Source: Candidatus Villigracilis proximus (GTDB taxonomy: Bacteria; Chloroflexota; Anaerolineae; Anaerolineales; Villigracilaceae). Taken from it: DNA of 64,000 nt. The stretch covers positions 62,001-126,000 of the forward strand of contig JADKBB010000011.1 in NCBI GenBank assembly GCA_016715195.1, written 5' to 3'. Below, piece after piece: positions 1 through 9,282 of the stretch (positions within the stretch are counted from its first letter, which is position 1; each line of letters starts with the position of its first letter). The notes below the pieces were generated by a model. It was given only the letters and a program-made list of their open reading frames with translations. It ran no database searches and was not told where the DNA came from. A program made the translations under genes and the position numbers.

Positions 1-626
1 ATTTCAATGATATTGGCGGGATAACGAACTTGCACATAACGATTTGGAATGGCATCAACAAGCGCATTAAGAATATCGCGCTTGTCTGTGATATTGTCCA
101 ATCCATTTGTGGAGGTGTGCCATTCGCCCCAGGCGCCGATGAAACCCGCTTCAAGCCACGCGATCACATCTGTGTTGTTTTGCAACAGCGGAGTCAACTG
201 CTCAATGTGACGCAGAATTTGCGCTTTGCTGGCGTCTGGTTCGGTGTCGGGATACGGTCCCAGATTATAGATAAAGCGGACAATGGCTTTGACTCCGCCA
301 TCGCGGATATCATCAAAGTTTACTTGTAAGCCATCCAGTACATCTTGTGGAATATCAGTCTCACGCCAATTGTCGAAGTTAATGTTCAAGTGAACAAGTG
401 TGTTGCCGGTTGCACGCACAGGACTAAACCCTGCCGAACCGGGAAGCGCGTATGGGGTGAAGAATCCGCGCTCAGGGTTGAGGATGGATGCATCAGATGC
501 AGAATAAGCATGGGTCACAGGAGCAGGCTCGGGTGAGGCTGATGCGGGTTGACATCCAGTGAGGAAAGAGGAAAGAAGAAAGATAGAAAGTAGAAAGCCT
601 GAGGCCGGTGGAAGTGGTTTGCGCAT
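1..626 (-). CDS. DUF4874/DUF4832-like secreted lipoprotein (partial, runs off left edge)
   Basis: I translated this by hand from the ATG at 624-626. The protein starts MRKPLPPASG, has a hydrophobic stretch, and has a lipobox ending LTGC at about residue 25, so it should be exported and lipidated. The mature part contains phrases such as NPERGFFTPY, VRFIYN and WLEAGFIGAWGEWHT, which I associate with the DUF4874/DUF4832 pair, a TIM-barrel protein of glycosidase-like appearance. The reading frame stays open to base 1, so the C-terminal part is missing. It is the last visible gene of the sugar ABC operon, 13 bases after the permease stop, and may bind or cleave the same glycan. Family assignment is from memory of the motif; the catalytic role is unproven. 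Confidence 0.7.
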   Translation of the reverse strand, partial: MRKPLPPASGFLLSIFLLSSFLTGCQPASASPEPAPVTHAYSASDASILNPERGFFTPYALPGSAGFSPVRATGNTLVHLNINFDNWRETDIPQDVLDGLQVNFDDIRDGGVKAIVRFIYNLGPYPDTEPDASKAQILRHIEQLTPLLQNNTDVIAWLEAGFIGAWGEWHTSTNGLDNITDKRDILNALVDAIPNRYVQVRYPANIIE

Positions 627-639
627 GAGTGTTTCTGAT

Positions 640-1455
640 CTACTTGAATGCCGATGAAGTTGCCTGGTCCACGATCCAGCGTTGTAGGAAGATATAGACG
701 AGGAAGATGGGAAGAAGGGTCAGAATGGAGGCGGCGAGAATGAGACCTTGATTGGAAACATGCTGAGTTTGAAACCAGACGACCAACAAGGGAATGGTGC
801 GTTTTTCTGGAGAAGTAAGAACGATCAACGGCCAGAGATAATCATTCCAGGTGGACATGAAAGTGAAGATGCCGAGTGATGCAAGCGGCGGCCCCATTTG
901 CGGGAGAATGATGTTCATATAAATGCCAAACTCAGAAGCGCCATCGATGCGGGCGGCGTCCATTAGTTCGGCGGGCATGGCTTCGATGAATTGCTTCATC
1001 ATGAAGATGCCGTATGCGTCTACAAAGGCGGGAATGATGAGCGCCCAAAGCGAATCGATCAGACCAAGTTTTACGACAAGCAGATAATTGGGAATCATGA
1101 CCACTTGAAATGGGATCATGATCTGGATCATGATCACACCAAACGCCAGATTTTTTCCTTTGAAGTGATATTTCGCAAAGATATAACCCGCGAATGAACT
1201 TGTAAATAAAGTGATGACCACACGCGAGAGCGAAACAAAAATGCTGTTATACAGGTTTTGCGTGAGTGGAATTTTTTCGTCGTTTAAGATAGTGGTGTAA
1301 TTTTCAAGAGACGGTTTCTTGGGGAAGAAATCGGGCGGAGTTTGGCGCAGTTCGGCGGGAGTTTTGAGCGATGAAACAATGATGTAGAAGAACGGCAAAA
1401 GCGTAGCGACGAGTCCCAGAATAAGGATGGCGTACGCGCCGGATTTTCCGATCAC
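640..1455 (-). CDS. Sugar ABC transporter permease, MalG/UgpE type (CUT1)
   Basis: This is an inner-membrane permease of a carbohydrate ABC importer. It shows about six hydrophobic segments and the EAA loop (EAMPAELMDAARIDGASEFGIY) that contacts the ATPase. Length (271 aa) is normal for the family. The start is doubtful. The frame opens at a GTG (1453-1455) with no clear Shine-Dalgarno sequence. An ATG at 1490-1492, 1 base past the upstream permease stop, reads MKAPIKTSFRW but is in another frame, so a one-base indel near 1456-1485 may have shortened the true N-terminus. It lies directly downstream of the partner permease and shares its operon. No ATPase gene is seen here; CUT1 systems often share an MsmX-type ATPase encoded elsewhere. 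Confidence 0.88.
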   Translation of the reverse strand: MIGKSGAYAILILGLVATLLPFFYIIVSSLKTPAELRQTPPDFFPKKPSLENYTTILNDEKIPLTQNLYNSIFVSLSRVVITLFTSSFAGYIFAKYHFKGKNLAFGVIMIQIMIPFQVVMIPNYLLVVKLGLIDSLWALIIPAFVDAYGIFMMKQFIEAMPAELMDAARIDGASEFGIYMNIILPQMGPPLASLGIFTFMSTWNDYLWPLIVLTSPEKRTIPLLVVWFQTQHVSNQGLILAASILTLLPIFLVYIFLQRWIVDQATSSAFK

Positions 1456-1493
1456 AAGGCCAACGGAAGGACGTTTTAATGGGTGCTTTCATT

Positions 1494-2471
1494 TTAGTAT
1501 TCCCATTCTGTGCGCAAAATTCGGAATTGGGTGACGGTGAGGATCAAAATGATGATAAATAAAATCATCGACATCGCAGCGGAGAGACCAAGATTATTGG
1601 CAAACTTAAATGCGTTCTCGTAAATACTTAATAGCATCGTCTGCGTTTGATTCTTTGGTCCACCGCGCGTGAGAAGTTGGAAGATGACAAAAACTTGAAG
1701 CGAGGAGATCACTGTCAGAACGCTGGTCAGCATCACGGTCCGGCTGAGAAGCGGAACGACGACCAGCCAGAATTCCTGCCAGATGTTGGCACCGTCTACG
1801 CGGGCGGCTTCGCGCAGCGTCTTCGGGATGGATTGCAAAGCGGCGACAAAGATCACGAGGTTATAGCCAAAATCCTGCCAGACGTGCGCAACGACCACAC
1901 AGAGCATCGCCAACGGAACGCCAAAATAAATTGTGTTCGGGTCTTGAAGCCATGACTTGGGCGGAACGAGTCCGACCGCCTTGAACATGATGCTGAGTAA
2001 ACCCCAGCCGGGCGCGTACATGTAAGACCAGATAATGACAAGCGCGACAGAAGATGAAATGGTTGGAAGAAAATAGATCGCGCGGAATAAAGTCTTGAAG
2101 CGATCGCCGATGCTTTCAAGCAGAACTGCAAGAGGCAGTGTGACGATCAGGTTGAGCGGGAGAACGAGTGCGGTAAAGAGAAAAGTATTTTTTACAGCAA
2201 GGCGAAATACTTCAGCGGGCTTGCCTGTGCCTGTAAATAATTCAATATAGTTTTCGATGCCAACGAAAGGATTTTGTCCGCCGAGGCCGAGAAACCAACT
2301 CCCCTGACGGATCGGGGTGTAACTAAAAAAGCTCATCACCACCGCCCAGAGAATTGGAAACAGAGTGAACAAACCCATATAAAGAAGAATGGGCACAATG
2401 CCTGTATAGGCAAAGCGACGTTGTTGATTCATCAGTGAGTTGCGCTTGGGTTTAAGAGTTATCTCTGTCAT
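1494..2471 (-). CDS. Sugar ABC transporter permease, MalF/UgpA type (CUT1)
   Basis: This is the second membrane subunit of the importer. From the ATG at 2469-2471 it is 325 aa (MTEITLKPKRN), with about six membrane segments and the EAA-loop signature LREAARVDGANIWQEF. I chose this start because GGAG lies seven bases upstream; the frame is open 36 codons further, but that extension runs through a terminator-like hairpin (2522-2570) and does not look coding. The gene follows the lipoprotein binding protein and precedes the MalG-type permease, the usual order for CUT1 sugar importers. The substrate is not visible from the permeases; the neighbouring GH36-like enzyme and SIS protein suggest a galactoside or amino-sugar glycan. 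Confidence 0.93.
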   Translation of the reverse strand: MTEITLKPKRNSLMNQQRRFAYTGIVPILLYMGLFTLFPILWAVVMSFFSYTPIRQGSWFLGLGGQNPFVGIENYIELFTGTGKPAEVFRLAVKNTFLFTALVLPLNLIVTLPLAVLLESIGDRFKTLFRAIYFLPTISSSVALVIIWSYMYAPGWGLLSIMFKAVGLVPPKSWLQDPNTIYFGVPLAMLCVVVAHVWQDFGYNLVIFVAALQSIPKTLREAARVDGANIWQEFWLVVVPLLSRTVMLTSVLTVISSLQVFVIFQLLTRGGPKNQTQTMLLSIYENAFKFANNLGLSAAMSMILFIIILILTVTQFRILRTEWEY

Positions 2472-2521
2472 GGAACACTCCGGGATAAAGAATGAAAGAC
2501 GAATGCGGAAGGATGGAAATA

Positions 2522-2570
2522 AAAGGGCGACTTGCTTTTTAGCGACTGTTGCAAAACAAGTCGCCCCTTT
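2522..2570 (-). terminator. Stem-loop between binding protein and permease genes (attenuator)
   Basis: The arms AAAGGGCGACTTG (2522-2534) and CAAGTCGCCCCTTT (2557-2570) pair over about 13 bases with one bulge and flank a 22-base loop. It lies between the stop of the binding-protein gene and the SD of the permease. Partial termination here would give the usual excess of binding protein over permease. Inference from position and structure only. Confidence 0.55.
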
Positions 2571-2596
2571 AACTATCAAACTACAAAATTATCAAA

Positions 2597-3910
2597 CTAC
2601 TGAGCCGCATCAACCATGGCGTTGGCTGCTTCGTGAATACTGTTCGCAGCTTCTTCAGCTGTGAGGTTTCCTTGAATTGCATCGAGAATGGTCGGATAGA
2701 CGATCTCATAAGCGAGCTGATCGGGATCGGTCAGATTGCCCTGATATTGACCGAAATCAAGCAAAGGCAAAGTGGCGGCAATAAATGGAGCGCTTTCCAA
2801 TAATTTTGGATCCGCTGCAACAGCCTTCATCGCAGGGACTGTGCCTGATGTGGAGTTGAAAGCGAGCACATTGGCCTGATCGGCGCCCATGAACGCGGCA
2901 AGTTTCCAGGCAATTTCAGGATGCGCGGTGCTCTTGCCAACTACGTAGCCCCAACCACCCACGGATGCGAACTTGTATTCAGAACCCATCATAGGTGGCA
3001 ATGTGACATAGTCAAACTTCAGATCGGGGTAGGCAAGTTTTGCATCGCCGGCATACCATGAACCTAAAATTCCTATGCCGTTATGGCCCTGTGCAAATGA
3101 CTCACCAACCCATTCACTATCCGCGTTAAAGATGATCGGGTCAACGACTTTATTGGTTTGGGCCATATCCATTAATTTTTGAATGGCGGCAACCGCTTCA
3201 GGTGAATTGAAGTTGAAGTGTTTGCCATCTTCAGCAAAGTAATCGGCGTTCTGCTCCAAAATACCAGCGAGGAAGTAGGTGAATAACTGATCGCTATTGG
3301 TGTAGTGCAAACCAGCAACGGTCATCACGTTATCAGAACCGAGAGTGGTCATTTTCTCTGCATCCGCGATGACGGCATCCCAATTTTCCCATTTGGGCGG
3401 ATACGCAACACCGGCAGCTTCGAACAAGGCGGGGTTCACATACGCGCCACCATATTCAATATTGTATTCAGCGGGGAAGCCATACATTTTTCCATCACAG
3501 GTTTGGCCGCCCAAAGGAGCGGCGTAGAACATTTCCTTTGCGGCATCAAGTGTCATCACATCAGCAGGGACTTCGAGCAACTGTCCGCCCGCTGCGTAAC
3601 GGCAGGTATATCCGCCGGGGATCAGGATCACATCGGCAGTGTTACCGGCAGGCAATGAGGTTTGAATGGTCTGAATGAAAACATCCCAGGGGAAGGTTTC
3701 ATATTTGATGGTCACATTCGGATTCTGCTTCATGAATTCATCAAGCATGGCTTGATCGGCAGCATTGAAAGCCGGAGCCTGATGTCCCCAAACGCGGAGT
3801 TCGATCTTCTCATCGGCTGCGGGGGCCGAAGTCGCACCGCCGCCACAGGCACTCAACATGAGGGAAAGCATCACGAGCAGACTTAATACAAACAGAAATT
3901 TCTTGTTCAT
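2597..3910 (-). CDS. Extracellular sugar-binding lipoprotein of ABC importer
   Basis: This is the periplasmic-type substrate receptor for the two downstream permeases. It starts at the ATG at 3908-3910 with AGGAGAA just upstream; 16 extra codons upstream are not needed. The N-terminus MNKKFLFVLSLLVML leads to the lipobox LSAC with the lipidated Cys at residue 22, then a Gly/Ala-rich linker. The rest (IELRVWGHQAPAFNAAD, GILGSWYAGDAKL, GGWGYVVGKST) is typical of the SBP_bac_1/MalE fold. Length (437 aa) is usual. The presence of lipobox and the absence of a second membrane helix fit a surface-anchored protein in a cell with a single membrane. Ligand identity cannot be read from the sequence. Confidence 0.93.
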   Translation of the reverse strand: MNKKFLFVLSLLVMLSLMLSACGGGATSAPAADEKIELRVWGHQAPAFNAADQAMLDEFMKQNPNVTIKYETFPWDVFIQTIQTSLPAGNTADVILIPGGYTCRYAAGGQLLEVPADVMTLDAAKEMFYAAPLGGQTCDGKMYGFPAEYNIEYGGAYVNPALFEAAGVAYPPKWENWDAVIADAEKMTTLGSDNVMTVAGLHYTNSDQLFTYFLAGILEQNADYFAEDGKHFNFNSPEAVAAIQKLMDMAQTNKVVDPIIFNADSEWVGESFAQGHNGIGILGSWYAGDAKLAYPDLKFDYVTLPPMMGSEYKFASVGGWGYVVGKSTAHPEIAWKLAAFMGADQANVLAFNSTSGTVPAMKAVAADPKLLESAPFIAATLPLLDFGQYQGNLTDPDQLAYEIVYPTILDAIQGNLTAEEAANSIHEAANAMVDAAQ

Positions 3911-3987
3911 TTTCTTCTCCTTTGATTTAATGATTGACAAAAGAAATATCAGCGACACAGTGAATCATGATTCTGGCTTGCACCTCC

Positions 3988-5007
3988 TCAGAGATTTAAC
4001 TTCACAACCGCAGTTAGATTTGTCGGCCTGTCTGGATTTAATCCCTTTGCCAGAGAGCGATAGTAGGCCATCAATTGCAGCGCAGGCAGATATAAAACTC
4101 CACGCACCTGCTCTGGAATTTGACTCATGAATGACACATCCGCATTGGATTCGGCTAACGCCACGATCTTTCCCCCGAGTGCCTGCATCTCGTTTAAGAC
4201 GGCTTTTTCGTGGCTGTAATTGGACTCTGAAACCATGCCGATCACGACCGCATTTTCATTGACCATGCTCATCGGTCCGTGACGGAATTCCATAAAGTGA
4301 AAGGGCTCGCTGTGCGTTAAGGTCATCTCTTTCATTTTGAGATTCACCTCACACGCCAGCCCATAACGAATACCGCTGCCGAGGAAGTAGAAGCGGTCAA
4401 AGCTGAGATTCTCTCCAATTTCGCGGGCAGCAGGCTCAAAGTCACGCATGATGCGTTGACCTGCTTCCGGCAGCGCAGACATCGAGTCCACAAGATCATC
4501 ACGGCCAGCCATGCGCGCGCACATCGCCGTGGCCGCGACAAACATCGAAGCGAACGAGCGGGTCTGCGCGACAGATTCTTCCTGTCCGCTGGGGATGACG
4601 ATATTTACATCGGCAAATCTTGAAAGCACTTCATCGTAATTACTAATGACGATCACATCGCCGCGATTTTCTTTTTTGAATTTCTCAACCGCTTTCACAG
4701 TTTCAGTGGTCGTGCCTGAGCGGCTAATGGCGACCAATAAAGTTTTCTGGCTGGTCAAAATAATTTGAGAGTTGAGCAGCAACTCTCCGCCGGGCACAGC
4801 ACGCGCTGAGCGGCCGGTCAACTCCTGGTAAGTCGCCGAAGCGGCCATCGAAAGATAATAAGTGGAGCCGCAACCGGTAAAGACAACCTGCTCATATTTT
4901 TCTGGATCCGGCAAAGTTACAGTGCGAGTTACTTCCAGTGCCTGTGCCCATGCATCTGTTTGCGACTTTATTTCGGTGTAGGTGGCGTGATCGTGTGATG
5001 ATGTCAT
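3988..5007 (-). CDS. SIS-domain sugar-phosphate isomerase/deaminase (GlmS C-domain/AgaS-like)
   Basis: The protein has two sugar isomerase (SIS) domains, about residues 35-165 and 200-335. Visible motifs are FTGCGSTYYLSMAA, LLVAISRSGTTTETVKAV and the C-terminal GLNPDRPTNLTAVVKL, which resemble the isomerase half of glucosamine-6-phosphate synthase and the AgaS/FrlB group. The N-terminal glutaminase domain of GlmS is absent, so a catabolic deaminase or isomerase acting on a phosphorylated amino sugar is more likely than synthesis. The ATG at 5005-5007 has AGGA six bases upstream, and only three bases separate it from the preceding gene, so the two are surely cotranscribed. Exact substrate is an inference. 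Confidence 0.85.
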   Translation of the reverse strand: MTSSHDHATYTEIKSQTDAWAQALEVTRTVTLPDPEKYEQVVFTGCGSTYYLSMAASATYQELTGRSARAVPGGELLLNSQIILTSQKTLLVAISRSGTTTETVKAVEKFKKENRGDVIVISNYDEVLSRFADVNIVIPSGQEESVAQTRSFASMFVAATAMCARMAGRDDLVDSMSALPEAGQRIMRDFEPAAREIGENLSFDRFYFLGSGIRYGLACEVNLKMKEMTLTHSEPFHFMEFRHGPMSMVNENAVVIGMVSESNYSHEKAVLNEMQALGGKIVALAESNADVSFMSQIPEQVRGVLYLPALQLMAYYRSLAKGLNPDRPTNLTAVVKLNL

Positions 5008-5010
5008 TGT

Positions 5011-6219
5011 TTATCCTTTGAGCATTGCGGCTAATTTTTGTTCGTACTCAGCGAGCATACGTTCGGCAATTTCTGAAGCAGAAGTTTCAGGTTGATGCAA
5101 AACTGCGCTGCCAATGTCAGTTAACATTTCGTTGAGGAAGGCTTCGATACGACGCCACAACTGAAGCGTTGGATGCGGACGTCCCGTCTTAAGAATACGT
5201 TGAATGGTTGCCGCAGTACTTTCGAGTGAAAACTTGATCTCAGGATACGCATCGATACGGGCCGGAAGAATACTTTCCGCTTTATAGAATTCCAATTGAG
5301 TTTCTTTTTTACTTAAAAAGCGCAGTAGATCAAGCGCGGCTTGTTCAAGTTCGGCGTTGGTGCGCACACCTTTCCAAACGACAAGATGATCGCCGCCGAT
5401 CCATGGCACACCGGGCAGAGTGGTCATGCCGAGGTTGTTAACAATTTCCGGCATTGAGTCAGGGCTATTAAGTAATTCATCGGCGATCTCCACACCACCC
5501 ACCAGAACCGCTGTTTTGCCGCTTGCAAAGGCCTGCGTACAAGCCTCGGAAGAAAGTCCACGCATGGTGGTTGGAATAAATGAAAATAGCTCGAAGAATT
5601 CCTTCAACCCCGCGCTTGCTGCAGAACTTGCAAACATGGGCTTGCGCCCGTCTGCGCTGATAAAATCACTGCCATTGGCACGCGCAAATGAAGATGCAAT
5701 ATGCGCCAGATCAGCATAAGGATGCAAACTGGGAAAAGCCCAGGGCGTTATGCCCTGTTTACTCAAAGCGCTGAACGACTCACGCATCGCCTGTGGTGTG
5801 GCGAATGCCTTTTCAGGATCAAGCCCGGCACGCTCCAACAAGTCACGCCTGTAATAGAGCACGAAAGTATAGATCGACCATGGGATCGCCCAAATCTCAG
5901 AATACTTTTCTGACTTAACCGAGCTCCATGCCGCAGGCAGGAATTGAGCTTCACCGCCCATCGACTCGATCTCATCCAGCTGGAAGCGGCGCAACGCATC
6001 AAGCATGGACATGGTGGCGGTCCATGAAGAGCCGATCTGCGAAACATGCGGTCCTTTGCCTTCGAGCGCATCCATTAACAAGGTTTGCCAGGCCCGATCC
6101 CAGCCAACCCGTTGTAATGAGATACGCACTGAAGAATCACTTTCAAACGGGCGCAATAATCCGCGCAAAGGTTGAAGGTCTTCAGCCAGGTCTGCAATGG
6201 TTAGAAAATTAAGATCCAT
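5011..6219 (-). CDS. Solute-binding-protein-like domain without signal peptide
   Basis: At 402 aa the sequence reads like an SBP_bac_1 sugar-binding protein: IWAIPWSIYTFVLYYRRDLLERAGLDPEKAFATP, ACTQAFASGKTAVLVGG and a C-terminal helical part. But it begins MDLNFLTIADLAEDLQPLRGLL, with no signal peptide, lipobox or membrane helix. The ATG at 6217-6219 lies inside the last codons of the GH36-like gene (11-base overlap) with GGAGGGA upstream, so the start is well supported and an upstream signal sequence is unlikely. It could be a cytoplasmic sugar sensor or chaperone-like binder, or a receptor that lost its leader. A second, normally secreted receptor is encoded two genes downstream, so this is not the only binding protein of the operon. 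Confidence 0.85.
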   Translation of the reverse strand: MDLNFLTIADLAEDLQPLRGLLRPFESDSSVRISLQRVGWDRAWQTLLMDALEGKGPHVSQIGSSWTATMSMLDALRRFQLDEIESMGGEAQFLPAAWSSVKSEKYSEIWAIPWSIYTFVLYYRRDLLERAGLDPEKAFATPQAMRESFSALSKQGITPWAFPSLHPYADLAHIASSFARANGSDFISADGRKPMFASSAASAGLKEFFELFSFIPTTMRGLSSEACTQAFASGKTAVLVGGVEIADELLNSPDSMPEIVNNLGMTTLPGVPWIGGDHLVVWKGVRTNAELEQAALDLLRFLSKKETQLEFYKAESILPARIDAYPEIKFSLESTAATIQRILKTGRPHPTLQLWRRIEAFLNEMLTDIGSAVLHQPETSASEIAERMLAEYEQKLAAMLKG

Positions 6220-8209
6220 GTTTCATTCCCTCCATCGGCGTCGCTTTGAGAAGCAAGGCGCCTTTCATGTCGACTTGAATAACTTTATTATTCCCGATCA
6301 CTTCACCAAGAATGCGGTCATCCACATAATTTTGAATCTGATATTTTTTCGTATCATCCAATCCGCGCAGTTGAATTTTTCCTGTAAAAACTTCATCCAT
6401 ACTTTGCGCAAAGAAAGCGTAATAGATACTGTCATCTTTGCGAACGGCGTGAGCCTCAGGAAGATCAAAAGCCATGTCGTATAGATTTAGATATTCACCA
6501 TCCGCCAGAGAATGCTGCGCGGAAATATCGAACCATTTCTTCCACAGGATTTCTTTATCTTCGGTCAGCGCCCAATATTCCTTGAGGCGGGTCTTTAGAG
6601 AATCATCCAACGGGTGGACAAATTTTGTTGCCAGCACCCCGCCCGTCCCGAAGCAGGATGCGAAGTCAACGCCTCCATCAGACAATTCAACATGGTCCGC
6701 AAAAACAGCGGCGCGCGGACCCATCAATCCTTTGTAGAATTTAATCCGCTGACGAATCTGCGCACTGGAAGTCGGATCGGCTGTGACTGTTTGGTCTGTG
6801 GCGGGGATCAACGTGTGCGTGAGCGTTGTGCCGCATGGACAAATTTGCGTCACCGCCTCAGGCTTAAGCTGACGGCTGATCTCAAAAATCTGACGGTACA
6901 CTTCAGCGAATCCGCGTACCGATTCTTCGGGACTTTCATGCTGATGAGCCGGGTTATAACAAGCAGACATGCCGTAAATATTATCGAGCTTGTGACCATC
7001 AAAGCCCCACTCACCAATAAATTTACGAGTCAACGCGGCGGTGTAATTTTGCACTTCAGGCAGGCCGGCGCACAGCATTGCCAGTCCGCGATTGTTGCGC
7101 GCGATGGAACCATCTGCATTATGTACAAGCCAATCGCTGTGATCTTGCAATATTTGCGAAATCCCGTAGACCTGCTCATCCCATCCGCCCACACCATCTT
7201 CAACACACAACGGATACCACCAGATCTGCGAAAGCCCGCCTGCGGCATGAATGTTGTCGTTCATTTGTTTAAGTTCATTCACACCATTGGGAAATGTATC
7301 TTCACGCGGATTCCAATCTCCGTAGCGGTCAAACCAGCGGTCATCGAGAGTCAACCAATGAATTCCAAGTTCGCGCAATTTTGGCAAAACACCAGTCACT
7401 TCAGAAGGACGCACATCAAACTCATAGCCCCACGAACACCACGCCGGAGCAAAATCTTCGTGATTGGGTTCGGGAGCTTTTAATCCCTGCAAAGCCATCA
7501 CTTCACGATAAAGTTTCAACGGTTCAAAAAAATCACCCTGATGAACAGAAAGCAAAACGCGCGGAGTTTGAAAAACTTCACCAGCCTTCAAAGTCCGCTC
7601 GCGGCGATCTTCAAATGCGACTTTTATTTTTCCATTTGCCGCCGAGACAGGCATGTACCATAATTCCTGAGTCGGTTCGATGTGCGCGAGGCTTAATCCG
7701 CCGGCTTGATTCCAGAAATAAACAACCGGAATCCCGCCGCCCTCTCCGCTTTGAATGTGACCGAGATAATTCTCCCGTTCCAATTCGGGCGGCATTTTGA
7801 AAGCGAAATCATGTCCCCAATGAATCGCGGCACCTTGCATCGACCAGAGATCATTAGCCCAGTCCGAATCCAATTCAAGCGCGGGCGCAGAAAGTGAATT
7901 TAATTGAATCGGCGTCGTTCCAATATTTTCAAACGACCACTGCATCACAACACTGTCATTTAAATCATCGTAAGAATCAATTGTCAATCGAAGCGCAAGG
8001 TCACCACGGCGACCTGTAAAAGCAAATCTGCGGCCCGCTCCAAAAACTGTAGTGATCGATTCTTCTTTTGAAGATTGAAAATCAAATACTTCTCCACGTC
8101 CATCAGAGAGAAGAAAATTGCCTTTTGCTAAACGGAATTTTCCCTGCCCATGTATCTCAAAGGCAAAGTCGTCCTGCACCGCAATTGAAAAATTATTATT
8201 TACGATCAC
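6209..8209 (-). CDS. GH36-like alpha-galactosidase (melibiase family)
   Basis: This 666-aa protein should hydrolyse alpha-galactosides or alpha-N-acetylgalactosaminides. It has an N-terminal beta-sandwich (about 1-230), then a TIM barrel with WCSWGYEF, HWLTLDDRWFDRYGDWNP and IWWYPLC, and the KLD motif whose Asp is residue 409, the expected GH36 nucleophile. A candidate acid/base Asp lies in TADPTSS. No signal peptide is present, so it acts in the cytoplasm on imported oligosaccharide. The start is a GTG (8207-8209) that overlaps the stop of the upstream amidohydrolase by four bases (GTGA), a translational-coupling arrangement. Next to the SIS enzyme, an amino-sugar-containing alpha-glycan is a reasonable guess for the substrate. 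Confidence 0.82.
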   Translation of the reverse strand: MIVNNNFSIAVQDDFAFEIHGQGKFRLAKGNFLLSDGRGEVFDFQSSKEESITTVFGAGRRFAFTGRRGDLALRLTIDSYDDLNDSVVMQWSFENIGTTPIQLNSLSAPALELDSDWANDLWSMQGAAIHWGHDFAFKMPPELERENYLGHIQSGEGGGIPVVYFWNQAGGLSLAHIEPTQELWYMPVSAANGKIKVAFEDRRERTLKAGEVFQTPRVLLSVHQGDFFEPLKLYREVMALQGLKAPEPNHEDFAPAWCSWGYEFDVRPSEVTGVLPKLRELGIHWLTLDDRWFDRYGDWNPREDTFPNGVNELKQMNDNIHAAGGLSQIWWYPLCVEDGVGGWDEQVYGISQILQDHSDWLVHNADGSIARNNRGLAMLCAGLPEVQNYTAALTRKFIGEWGFDGHKLDNIYGMSACYNPAHQHESPEESVRGFAEVYRQIFEISRQLKPEAVTQICPCGTTLTHTLIPATDQTVTADPTSSAQIRQRIKFYKGLMGPRAAVFADHVELSDGGVDFASCFGTGGVLATKFVHPLDDSLKTRLKEYWALTEDKEILWKKWFDISAQHSLADGEYLNLYDMAFDLPEAHAVRKDDSIYYAFFAQSMDEVFTGKIQLRGLDDTKKYQIQNYVDDRILGEVIGNNKVIQVDMKGALLLKATPMEGMKHGS

Positions 8210-8622
8210 GCTTTCACATCCACATTCAAAAGTTTGGCCGCATTTTTGTAATACACTTTTTCCAACACATCATCAGGCAGATACATACCATACGCATACC
8301 AGCGTCCCTGCCCCGGAACTTCTGATGTGTTGTAATTGAAATACTCATCATCTGTTTCAAGGAAGCGATAGCACAACCGATACGCATCCAGATCAGGGCT
8401 CATATCCGAGCCAAACAAAACACGGTCTTGATATTGAATAAAAAATTTCCGCGCAGAATAGGGCTGTCTTCCAAGCTCACCCAACCGCGCAGAAATATCA
8501 ATGTAATAGTTCGGGCACTCATCCAGCATCTTCCCCACCCAGGTTAAATTCTCGCCATAACAACCCACATGTGCGCCAATAAATTTTGTGTTCGCATGCT
8601 GCTTCACCAGATTAAAATCCAT
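8206..8622 (-). pseudogene. Amidohydrolase (Amidohydro_2 fold), C-terminal part after frameshift
   Basis: This fragment (NLVKQHANTKFIGAHVGCYGENL through RVLFGSDMSPDLDAY to NAAKLLNVDVKA) is the C-terminal half of a metal-dependent TIM-barrel hydrolase; FGSDMS carries the conserved late Asp. It continues directly from the fragment at 8612-9250: the two frames overlap for about 10 bases around ATGAATGGATTTTAA, and joining FPSFMEIMN to DFNLVKQH restores a normal family sequence. A single-base indel, real or a sequencing error, separates them. The stop overlaps the GTG start of the GH36-like gene. Confidence 0.8.
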
Positions 8623-9250
8623 TCATGATCTCCATGAACGAAGGGAAAGGCGGACTCGTAAATGCCCAGTCGGGATGTCCGCCAATTTCCTCCCAGCGTT
8701 CGTTGGTTTCATCGATCGGGTCAAAGAACGCCACCGGGTCGGCCACGTGGATCATCACGGGAAATCCCAACTCACCCGCCATCTCCCAAATTGGAGAAAG
8801 GCGCGCATCATCCACTTTGACCAATTGCCCTTTATGGTCTTTGACATGCAGCCCAAACGGTTTCCAGATCTTCAGTCCCTGCGCGCCCGCATCCTTCTGG
8901 ACCTTGAGCCTGCCAGCCGCCCATTCAGGAAATCCGTCGCCCATGCTTTCCCACTTCGACCAATCCACACCGCCGAAAATTTGAAATCGTTCCGGCGCTT
9001 TTGCTTTGAAATAATCAAGATGATGATAAAGAATATCTTCGCCCCAGCCGCCATCCAGGTCTACATAATGTACAACACCTGCTTCATCCAGCAGGTCTAA
9101 TAATTCATTTAATGGTTTCCTGTCCCAGCCGCCGCCGAAAGGGTCGGCAAGATGATCGTGCGCGTCAATCACAGGAAACTTTGGCTTATTTACCAGAGTC
9201 GTTTTTGTCACCAGCTTGGATCGGGGTTTGAAATCTTCCAGGTTCATCAC
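8612..9250 (-). pseudogene. Amidohydrolase (Amidohydro_2 fold), N-terminal part before frameshift
   Basis: This is the first 212 residues of a predicted metal-dependent hydrolase. FPVIDAHDHLADPFGG carries the first metal-binding motif (HxH-like DAHDH), GLKIWKPFG the expected Lys strand, and FPVMIHVADPVAFF the mid-barrel His. The frame ends at a TAA just where family members continue into an FIGAHxG strand, which is found in the next frame (8206-8622). The start is GTG 9248-9250 or ATG 9245-9247. It follows the DeoR regulator by about 30 bases. In related sugar clusters such proteins are lactonase- or dehydratase-like; the reaction here is unknown. If the frameshift is real, the gene is dead. 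Confidence 0.8.
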
Positions 9251-9282
9251 TGTGAGTTACTCCATAAACTTGAATATAAATT

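Noticed and set aside
6614..7483. Plus-strand 289-codon frame opposite the GH36-like gene
   Set aside because: Shadow of the minus-strand gene; composition rich in Arg/His/Thr without domains.
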